This document shows positions 15,428-21,736 of a stretch of DNA of 45,529 bases, one piece after another. Each line of letters opens with the position of its first letter. Positions within the stretch are counted from its first letter, which is position 1. The stretch covers positions 1-45,529 of the forward strand of contig CANQHG010000014.1 of assembly GCA_947623655.1 (NCBI GenBank). Reading direction: 5' to 3'. The stretch comes from an uncultured Clostridia bacterium (GTDB taxonomy: Bacteria; Bacillota; Clostridia; Christensenellales; Borkfalkiaceae). The notes under the pieces were generated by a model. It saw only the letters and a list, made by a program, of their open reading frames with translations, was not told where the DNA came from and ran no database searches. The position numbers were made by a program, and so were the translations under genes.

Positions 15428-15611
15428 CCTGCGCCGCATATGCGGCAGAATGGTGGATTTGTCGGCGTCAAATCCGCACCCGTTTCTGCTGCAGAGATGC
15501 AAGCAAGACAAGGAAAACGAGCATTGCCGACGGGGAGTTTACTTGGCGTAAATGACCCGAGGCAAGCGGAGTTTGACACCGTATTGCGCCGCATATATGC
15601 GGCAGAACTTT

Positions 15612-15972
15612 TGGTGGACCTGCGGAGAATTGAACTCCGGTCTTACAAGGTTCAGATGCGGACACTACACGCTTAGTCTATGGTCGTTCTCGCATGCGGA
15701 GAGTCCGTAGACACCCTCTTCCGCACGCACATCTCCGAAAGGCCTCGTCCCATGGGGGAGATCCGCCATGAAACAACGTTCCCTACTTCGTTACGCCCTA
15801 TCCCCGACCGTAGGCCTTCGGGGTAAGACGGGGCTTAAAAGGTTAAGCCGCAAGCGCTACAGGAGCGCGTCTGCTTGTATTTTCAGCAGTTAAATTTGTT
15901 CCGTTTTTACGGAGCCGAGCCTCCGACGTGCGTCCGTCAAGATCAACTTGCAATCGAATCCGAAACAGGCCC
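15612..15972 (-). ncRNA. ssrA: Transfer-messenger RNA (tmRNA)
   Basis: One-piece tmRNA of about 361 nt that rescues stalled ribosomes and tags their products. The 5' end reads GGGCCTGTTTCGGATTCGAT, the conserved tRNA-like start, and its first seven bases pair (one G-U) with CAGGTCC just before the encoded 3' ACCA at 15612. The T-arm GGAGTTCAATTCTCC is intact. The tag region reads A-E-N-T-S-R-R-A-P-V-A-L-A-A followed by TAA, giving the protease-recognised ALAA ending. Several GC-rich hairpins after the tag correspond to the pseudoknots. A 3' CCA is encoded. SmpB is not in the window. Confidence 0.95.
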
Positions 15973-15987
15973 ATTGATCAAAACATC

Positions 15988-16019
15988 ATTATATTATACG
16001 CTTTTTTTTGTTTTGTCAA
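15988..16019 (-). promoter_or_regulatory. Promoter region of tmRNA
   Basis: Minus strand TTGACA at 16019-16014 followed by an A-rich stretch and overlapping TATAATATAAT (15998-15988). The spacer is 15 or 20 bp depending on which TATAAT is used, so the register is uncertain. It lies 16-26 bases upstream of the mature 5' end. Confidence 0.6.
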
Positions 16020-16035
16020 ACATTTTGCGCCCCAT

Positions 16036-16330
16036 CTCGCTGCCCCTTTTAGGGGAAGTCCCCGAACTTGCAAGGGGAAAGGGGTTAAACCCCTCAGTCA
16101 CTCGCTACGCTCATGACGGCTCCCCAGCAAGGGGCGCCAAGGCTCCTCCCAAGGCGGAGCCGGCACGGCAACGCCGTGAGTGAGGTGAGCATGTTCTGAA
16201 ACCGTTGCCCACCCCCTACCCCCCCTCCTCGGGAGGGGGCAGGCGAAATTCTTCGCTTCGCTCAGAATGACGCGCGGGGCAGGATGACGCGCGGGGCAGG
16301 ATGACGCGCGGGCTGAAGCCCTATGCATCC
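16036..16330. repeat. Composite interspersed repeat with tandem 17-mers
   Basis: Gene-free stretch between tmRNA and recG. It contains nested short palindromes (CCCCTTTTAGGGG, GGGGTTAAACCCC), the module CAGTCACTCGCTACGCTCAT, the module CCCCTCCTCGGGAGGGGG and the module ATTCTTCGCTTCGCTCAGAAT. These are followed by two and a half tandem copies of a 17-mer (ATGACGCGCGGGGCAGG) at 16267-16313. The same modules recur in the gaps near 21.5, 24.6-25.0 and 35.6-35.9 kb and inside the dipeptidase gene. Confidence 0.8.
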
Positions 16331-16361
16331 GCGGGCCGAGCAAAGAAATGTTCGAAAAACT

Positions 16362-18365
16362 TTAATTCAAAACCACATCTTTCAAACTCTCGTACTTCTC
16401 CATTGCGGCGGCGCGGATCTTTTCCCGATCGAGGCCGCGCTCAAACGCCTCGTCTACAAGCTTTTTCGCCGTAAAGATCGCGTTCGTCGTGTAGCGCAAA
16501 TTCTTGATCTCGTTCAAAAACCTGCCGCTCTGCCGCGTTCCGAGAAAATCGCCGCTCCCGCGGAGTTCAAGGTCTTTTTCCGCGAGCACAAAACCGTCGG
16601 CCGTGCTCTTGAGAATATTCAGCCGCTCGATCGCCGTCTCGCTCTCCGACTCGGTGAGAAGAAAACAGTAGCTCTTGTCCGCCCCCCTGCCGACGCGGCC
16701 GCGAAGCTGGTGCAGTTGGGAGAGGCCGAAACGGTCGGCGTCGTAGATGACCATGACCGTTGCGTCGGGCACGTCGACGCCGACTTCGATCACGGTCGTT
16801 GCGACCAAAGCGTCTATTTCCTTGCGCTTGAATGCGGACATGGTACCCTCTTTTTCTTTCTCGCGCATTTTTCCGTGCAAAAGTCCGAAGCGGATATCGG
16901 GCAAATTGTTCTTCAATTTATCATATAATTCTTCGGCAGAAGTGGCCTGTCCCTCGTCGTCTTCGATCTTGGGGCAGACGAAATAAGCCTGTCTGCCGCG
17001 GTGGATCTCCTGCCTGATCCAGCCGAACATATCGTCGTACTTGCGCGGCGGGATGATGGCAGTGGTGACGGGGATTCGTTCGGCGGGTTTATCGGGAATG
17101 GTAGTAACGTCGAGGTCGCCGTAGAAGACGAGCGAGAGGGTGCGCGGAATGGGCGTTGCGGACATGACGAGGATATCGAGATTCTCCCCTTTTTCGCTCA
17201 GAGAATTCCTCTGCGCCACGCCGAACCGATGCTGTTCGTCGCAAACGCAAAAACTCAGGCGGGAGAATTGCACATCCGACTGCAGTACGGCGTGTGTGCC
17301 GCACAGGATATCGATATCCCCTCTCGCCAAGGCTTCTTTGATTGCCCGTTTCTCTTTGGCGGTGGAAGCGCCCGCGAGATAACCGACCCTGTAATCGGGA
17401 AAAATGCGCGTCAGAAGCGCATAGTTCTGCGCCGCGAGCACTTCGGTGGGCGAGAGATATACGGCCTGAAAACCGCTTTTCACCGCCATAAAGATGCCCG
17501 TTAAGGCGACTGCCGTTTTGCCGCTGCCGACGTCCCCCTGCAACAGCCTGTTCATACGCTGCGGGGAGGTGACGTTATCATAGATTGCCCGCACCGCCGC
17601 CTGCTGTCCCTGCGTGAACGTGAACGGAAAGCGTTTTTCGAACGTTGCGACCTCGCGTTCGGTGACGCTGTAGCGATTGGTCCGCGCCTCCGTTCTGTCT
17701 CCCTTGATGAGTTTGAACGCCGCGATCAGGGAGAAATATTCTTCGATCGCGAGCCTTTCGGCGGCATTCTGCATTTCCCGCTGTGTGGAGGGGGCGTGGA
17801 TCTTGCGGAAAGCCTCTTCGAGCGAAGAGAGTTTATATTTTACCGCAAGGGGCGCGGGAACGAGCGTCTGCGGGTGTTCCACGGCGAGCGCACGGGAAAC
17901 GCAATCGCGGACGAGCCACTGCGGGATCCCGCTCTTTAAAGGATAGACGGGTACGAGGCCCTTGAGACGGTTGTTGCCGTCCAGCCGCTCGAAAGTGGGA
18001 TTGACGAGGGAGATACGGTCGTAATAGTTCTGCACTCTGCCGTAAAAGAGATATTCGCCCGGTTTGAGCTTTTGAACGATGTACGGCTGGTTGAACCAAA
18101 CGGCGGTAAAATTGTCCCGTCCCTGTTCGAGAAGCGCACGCACCGTCTTATACTTTCCGCGCGTTCTGAGCGGCTCTACATACACGAGCTTGCAGGCGAC
18201 AAGCGCCATGTCGTTATGGGCGACCTCACGGATGGAGACGCGGCTCGTCATATCGAGATAGGTGCGCGGATAGTAACGGATGAGTTCTTCCGTCGATGAA
18301 ATGCCGAGTTTGGCAAATTCGCGGGCGCGTTTTTCGCCGATCCCTTTTAAGTCCTTGAGTTGCAT
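16362..18365 (-). CDS. recG: ATP-dependent DNA helicase RecG
   Basis: Branched-DNA helicase that remodels stalled replication forks and Holliday junctions. The 667-residue protein starts with the wedge-domain region (LKGIGEKRAREFAKLGISSTEELIRYYPRTYLD). It continues with Walker A GDVGSGKTAVA, motif II DEQHRFG, SATPIPRT, GVDVPDATVMVI and QLHQLRGRVGRG, ending in the usual C-terminal part. Length is normal. AAAGGGG precedes the ATG. In the yloC-recG neighbourhood of Bacillota it lies beyond fakA, as here, separated by one small membrane-protein gene. Confidence 0.97.
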   Translation of the reverse strand: MQLKDLKGIGEKRAREFAKLGISSTEELIRYYPRTYLDMTSRVSIREVAHNDMALVACKLVYVEPLRTRGKYKTVRALLEQGRDNFTAVWFNQPYIVQKLKPGEYLFYGRVQNYYDRISLVNPTFERLDGNNRLKGLVPVYPLKSGIPQWLVRDCVSRALAVEHPQTLVPAPLAVKYKLSSLEEAFRKIHAPSTQREMQNAAERLAIEEYFSLIAAFKLIKGDRTEARTNRYSVTEREVATFEKRFPFTFTQGQQAAVRAIYDNVTSPQRMNRLLQGDVGSGKTAVALTGIFMAVKSGFQAVYLSPTEVLAAQNYALLTRIFPDYRVGYLAGASTAKEKRAIKEALARGDIDILCGTHAVLQSDVQFSRLSFCVCDEQHRFGVAQRNSLSEKGENLDILVMSATPIPRTLSLVFYGDLDVTTIPDKPAERIPVTTAIIPPRKYDDMFGWIRQEIHRGRQAYFVCPKIEDDEGQATSAEELYDKLKNNLPDIRFGLLHGKMREKEKEGTMSAFKRKEIDALVATTVIEVGVDVPDATVMVIYDADRFGLSQLHQLRGRVGRGADKSYCFLLTESESETAIERLNILKSTADGFVLAEKDLELRGSGDFLGTRQSGRFLNEIKNLRYTTNAIFTAKKLVDEAFERGLDREKIRAAAMEKYESLKDVVLN

Positions 18366-18473
18366 ATAGTCCCCTTTGAATACAGTATGTGCCTCTCCGC
18401 GTCACGCGGTTTTTTGCCCACCCCCCTACCCCCCTCCTTTGGAGGGGGCGCGGCTAAGTTCAGGCTCTCCCCG

Positions 18474-18902
18474 TCATTGTGCGGTCTTGCGGCAACTGCG
18501 GAAATAGAGAATACAGAGCACGTAAGCGGCGAGATAAACGGCGGCCGTCGCGATCGCGACCGTTAAAAACAGCGGCGAATAGGAAGCGAAGATCGCGGCG
18601 TCGAACACGACCAAAACCCCGAGGAGAGGCAAAAGAATGCTCATCAGAATCAAGAGCGCACACGCTGTCCCCTTTTGCCTTTCGACGGCGAACAGACAGA
18701 TCTCAATGACGAGAAATGCGGCCGCAAAGGGAAGACAAGCGACGCCGGAGCCCACGTTTATCAAGACGACGAACAGAGCGGCAAAGGCGGCGCCGAGGTC
18801 ATTTTCCCCGTAATTGACGTTTATCGAGCACACAAAGAGTGCCGCGAGCAACACGATAACGGCGGGCAATATGACCGCAAGCGCAATTTGCAGTTTTCGC
18901 AT
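18474..18902 (-). CDS. Small hypothetical membrane protein
   Basis: A 142-residue protein that I do not recognise. About four or five hydrophobic segments cover most of it: residues ~5-26, ~36-55, ~58-75, ~83-106 and ~110-134. It ends in a basic/Cys-containing cytoplasmic tail (LYFRSCRKTAQ). A consensus GGAGG lies six bases before the ATG, which supports that it is a real gene. It sits between recG and the fakA terminator. The following 108 bases (18366-18473) contain a fragment of the C-rich repeat module around GGAGGGGG. Confidence 0.7.
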   Translation of the reverse strand: MRKLQIALAVILPAVIVLLAALFVCSINVNYGENDLGAAFAALFVVLINVGSGVACLPFAAAFLVIEICLFAVERQKGTACALLILMSILLPLLGVLVVFDAAIFASYSPLFLTVAIATAAVYLAAYVLCILYFRSCRKTAQ

Positions 18903-18956
18903 GATGACCTCCTTTTTTTCGCTGTGACATCAGGCGCACAAGCGTTCAGTTTTAAC

Positions 18957-18982
18957 AAAAGAGCGGGTTGCCCCGCTCTTTT
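18957..18982 (-). terminator. Terminator of asp23-fakA operon
   Basis: Perfect 11-bp stem AAAAGAGCGGG (18957-18967) and complement (18972-18982), loop TTGC. On the minus strand it is followed by TTTTGTT. It lies just after the fakA stop. Confidence 0.88.
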
Positions 18983-18984
18983 GT

Positions 18985-20634
18985 TCACTCTAACGATAAC
19001 AGATAGTAATAGACGGGCTGTCCGCCGTAATGATAGTCGACGTCGAAGTCGGGGAACGCTTCCTGCACCTTTTCGGTGAGCGCCTTCGCGTCGTCTTCCG
19101 TCACGCCCTCGCCGTAGTACAGCGTGATGACTTCGTGCGAGTCGTCTTTCAGCCGATCGAGAAGTTTTAATACGGTCTCGTCGATACTGTTGCTCCTGGC
19201 GAGGATCTTTTTGTCGTCGAGCCCGATGATGTCTCCCTCTTTGATCGCAAATCCGTTGACATTCGTCGTGCGGACGGCGTGGGTGACGCTCCCTGCACGA
19301 ACATTGTCGAGCGCGTGGATCATGTTCGTCTTGTTCTCTTCGGCAGAGACCTCGGGATCGAATGCGAGCGCAGCGGCAAAGCCCTGCGGGACATTTTTGG
19401 TCGGAATGACATGGATGGTGCGGTTTTCGACAAGCGCCTGCGCCTGTTCCGCCGCCAGAATGATATTCTTATTGTTGGGAAAGACGAAGACGTTTTCGGC
19501 GTTGATCTTCTGCACCGCGGTCGCAATGTCGGAAGCGGAAGGGTTCATTGTCTGTCCGCCCTCGATAACGCGGTCGATAAAGAGATCTTTGAAGATATCC
19601 GCAAGGCCCTGCCCCGTGCAGATGGCGAGCATGCCCTGATCTTTCTTTTCGGCGGCGATCTTTGCCTTCAGCGCCCTGTTTTCCTCGAGCATGTTCTCGA
19701 TCTTGATCCTGTCGAGCTCGCCGAGTTCCAAAGCGTAGGTGAGCGCAACGCCCGGACAGTTGGTATGGACGTGCACCTTGATCATTTCGAGGTCGCCGAT
19801 ACAGATCACGGAATCGCCGATGCCCATCAAACTCTCTTTGAGCTTGTCGATATCCGCAAGCGTAGTACTCTTTTTTAAGTTGATGACAAAAAACTCCGTG
19901 CAGTAGGCGAACTGAATGTCGCCGAGGTCCATGTTGATGATTTCGGAATTGTCGCCGAAGACATCGTCTGCATTGAGCTGGCTCCCTGCTTCGGTGGGAA
20001 CTTCGGACGCGATCTCCTCGCCCATGAGCGCCGCCTGAAAGCCGCGCATGATGGTCATGAGGCCGACGCCGCCCGAGTCGACAACGCCCGCTTTCTTCAA
20101 TACGGGAAGAAGATCCGGAGTTTTGGCAAGCGCCCTGTCGCCCTCTTCGATGACGGCGGGAAGGAATGTTTCGAAATCGCGATACTTCCCCGCATTTTTT
20201 GCGGCGAACTCGCTCATCATGCGGACGACGGTGAGGATCGTGCCTTCTTTGGGAATGGAGACGGCGTTATAGGCGACTTTCGTGCCCGCTTCGAGCGCCC
20301 TTGAAAACGTCTTTGTGTCGATCTCGGGTTTACTGTCGCGGAGCACCGAGCAGATGCCGCGGAAAATCTGCGACAAGATGACGCCCGAATTCCCCCGCGC
20401 ACCCTTTAAAGCGCCCTTGGAGATACAGTCGCACACCTCGGAAAAAACATTGGAAGAGCAATTCGAAAGTTCTTTCACGGCCGACTGCATCGTGAGAGAC
20501 ATATTTGTGCCCGTATCGCCGTCGGGGACGGGGAAGACGTTGAGCGCGTCGACCTTGGCCCTGTTATTGTCGAGCATTTTTGCCCCGACAAGCACCATTT
20601 TACGGAATACGGCGCAATTAATGGTTTTTTGCAT
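18985..20634 (-). CDS. fakA: Fatty acid kinase catalytic subunit FakA (DAK2/YloV family)
   Basis: Phosphorylates fatty acids bound to FakB (DegV-type) proteins for incorporation into phospholipids. The 549-residue length fits FakA. The N-terminal DhaL-type nucleotide domain shows NVFPVPDGDTGTNM at residues 32-45 and KGARGNSGVILSQIFRG. A middle domain is followed by the C-terminal YloV-type region (VFVFPNNKNI, TKNVPQGFAA). AGGAGA precedes the ATG. It follows asp23 by 35 bases in the same operon, the standard Bacillota arrangement. No fakB is in the window. Confidence 0.94.
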   Translation of the reverse strand: MQKTINCAVFRKMVLVGAKMLDNNRAKVDALNVFPVPDGDTGTNMSLTMQSAVKELSNCSSNVFSEVCDCISKGALKGARGNSGVILSQIFRGICSVLRDSKPEIDTKTFSRALEAGTKVAYNAVSIPKEGTILTVVRMMSEFAAKNAGKYRDFETFLPAVIEEGDRALAKTPDLLPVLKKAGVVDSGGVGLMTIMRGFQAALMGEEIASEVPTEAGSQLNADDVFGDNSEIINMDLGDIQFAYCTEFFVINLKKSTTLADIDKLKESLMGIGDSVICIGDLEMIKVHVHTNCPGVALTYALELGELDRIKIENMLEENRALKAKIAAEKKDQGMLAICTGQGLADIFKDLFIDRVIEGGQTMNPSASDIATAVQKINAENVFVFPNNKNIILAAEQAQALVENRTIHVIPTKNVPQGFAAALAFDPEVSAEENKTNMIHALDNVRAGSVTHAVRTTNVNGFAIKEGDIIGLDDKKILARSNSIDETVLKLLDRLKDDSHEVITLYYGEGVTEDDAKALTEKVQEAFPDFDVDYHYGGQPVYYYLLSLE

Positions 20635-20669
20635 TCAAAATTCTCCTGAACTAACGGAAACGGAGGCCG

Positions 20670-21020
20670 CTATATTTTGAGTCCGATGACATTGACATTG
20701 ACCGTATCTACGATCATGCCCGTGAAATATTCCACTTTATACTTGATGGACTCCTTCAGGGATTCCGCAACTGCCTCGATCGATACGCCGTATTTGATGA
20801 GAACGTAAACGTCGATAAAAATACGGTTGCCCTGCGTCGCGACTTTGACGCCCTTGCCTCCCGCGTCCTTCTTGAGAAGTTCCGCAAGCGTGTCAGAGAA
20901 GCGGCGGGACACGGTATCCACGATCCCATAGCTCTCGACCGCGGCCTGAGCCGCGACCTTTGCGATCGCAAGGTCGGAGATGGATATTTTTCCGTAAGCG
21001 TTGCTTGTGCTGACAGACAT
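20670..21020 (-). CDS. Asp23/Gls24-family envelope stress protein
   Basis: A 116-residue Asp23/Gls24 (YloU-type) protein: [26 protein letters not shown] at the start and [43 protein letters not shown] in the second half. The family is small, cytoplasmic or membrane-associated and linked to envelope stress and fatty-acid kinase. GAGG is placed before the ATG and the stop is TAG. First gene of the asp23-fakA operon, divergent from rpmB, as is usual for this neighbourhood. Confidence 0.93.
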   Translation of the reverse strand: MSVSTSNAYGKISISDLAIAKVAAQAAVESYGIVDTVSRRFSDTLAELLKKDAGGKGVKVATQGNRIFIDVYVLIKYGVSIEAVAESLKESIKYKVEYFTGMIVDTVNVNVIGLKI

Positions 21021-21049
21021 ACTTGCCTCTTTGAACTTTTCTCTATCCT

Positions 21050-21078
21050 ATTTTATCCTATTGTACCTATTTTTGCAA
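21050..21078 (-). promoter_or_regulatory. Promoter of asp23-fakA
   Basis: Minus strand TTGCAA (21078-21073), 17-bp spacer, TAAAAT (21055-21050), about 30 bases upstream of the asp23 start. Confidence 0.65.
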
Positions 21079-21140
21079 GCAATATCGGTAAAAATTTCGG
21101 TAAAAGAAAAAATTTTTTCGGAAAACAGGCGCGTTTTTTA

Positions 21141-21169
21141 TTGCTTTTTCGCCGCTTCTTTGGTATTAT
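21141..21169 (+). promoter_or_regulatory. Promoter of rpmB
   Basis: TTGCTT at 21141-21146, 17-bp spacer, TATTAT at 21164-21169. It leaves a leader of about 55 bases before the ATG of rpmB. Confidence 0.65.
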
Positions 21170-21231
21170 ATATATCGGTCTCCGAAATAAGGGGCCGAAA
21201 AAGCTACGGTAAAACCCATGGAGGTGGAGAT

Positions 21232-21420
21232 ATGTCGAGAGTATGCAGTATCTGCGGGAAAGGCCAAACGTCGGGAAACAACGTCAGCCACTCCAACCGC
21301 AAAACGAGAAGAACGTTTGCGGCAAACGTGCAGAAGGTCTCTTATATGAAAGACGGCAAGGTGGAAAACGGATACGTCTGCGCAAGATGCCTCAAGAGCG
21401 ACAAGGTTGAAAGAGTTTAA
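21232..21420 (+). CDS. rpmB: 50S ribosomal protein bL28
   Basis: A 62-residue ribosomal protein of the large subunit, starting [11 protein letters not shown] with the [16 protein letters not shown] signature of bL28. Two CxxC pairs (CSIC and CARC) make this the zinc-binding form. The start is fixed by GGAGGTGGAG just upstream; the frame continues open further 5' but without homology. Monocistronic, divergent from asp23-fakA and followed by its own terminator. Confidence 0.96.
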   Translation: MSRVCSICGKGQTSGNNVSHSNRKTRRTFAANVQKVSYMKDGKVENGYVCARCLKSDKVERV

Positions 21421-21433
21421 GCAAGAATTACCG

Positions 21434-21463
21434 AAGCGGACCCTCACGGGCCCGCTTTTTTTC
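21434..21463 (+). terminator. Terminator of rpmB
   Basis: Stem AAGCGG-A-CCC pairing with GGG-C-CCGCTT around a short TCAC loop, then a run of seven Ts ending near 21462. Confidence 0.85.
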
Positions 21464-21488
21464 TTCAAAATTGCGGTGGAAGAATGGA

Positions 21489-21649
21489 ATAGAGCGCACG
21501 GCGTGCCGCCGTGCGCCCTCGGCTCCCCTCGCAGGGGAGCCGTCACGCAGTGACTGAGGAGTTTTGAAAACCCTATCCCCCGCTGCGCGGATACTTCCCC
21601 TACAGGGGAAGCGAGGTTGCCCCTTTCCCGTGGAGGGGGCATCAGGGTA
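21489..21649. repeat. Composite interspersed repeat
   Basis: Gap between the rpmB terminator and the next promoter, made of palindromic modules: GCGCACGGCG/CGCCGTGCGC, GGCTCCCCTCGCAGGGGAGCC with TCACGCAGTGACTGA, ACTTCCCCTACAGGGGAAG and GTGGAGGGGGC. They match modules seen near 16.1 and 35.6 kb. No gene is visible. Confidence 0.75.
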
Positions 21650-21678
21650 TTGACAAATCGCTCCTCTTGTGTAACAAT
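21650..21678 (+). promoter_or_regulatory. Promoter of the fused ABC transporter gene
   Basis: Perfect TTGACA (21650-21655), 17-bp spacer, AACAAT (21673-21678, within TAACAAT). It is placed immediately at the edge of the repeat element. Confidence 0.6.
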
Positions 21679-21736
21679 AAGAAAAAAAGCGGGACAAAAC
21701 CGTTCTGCCGTTCGTTGTAATCATAAAGGAGCAAGT

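Noticed and set aside
15450-15540. A tRNA gene suggested by TGGTGGATTT (minus-strand AAATCCACCA)
   Set aside because: No TTCRA-type T-loop and no pairing 5' acceptor arm could be found; it looks like a partial copy of the tmRNA 3' flank.
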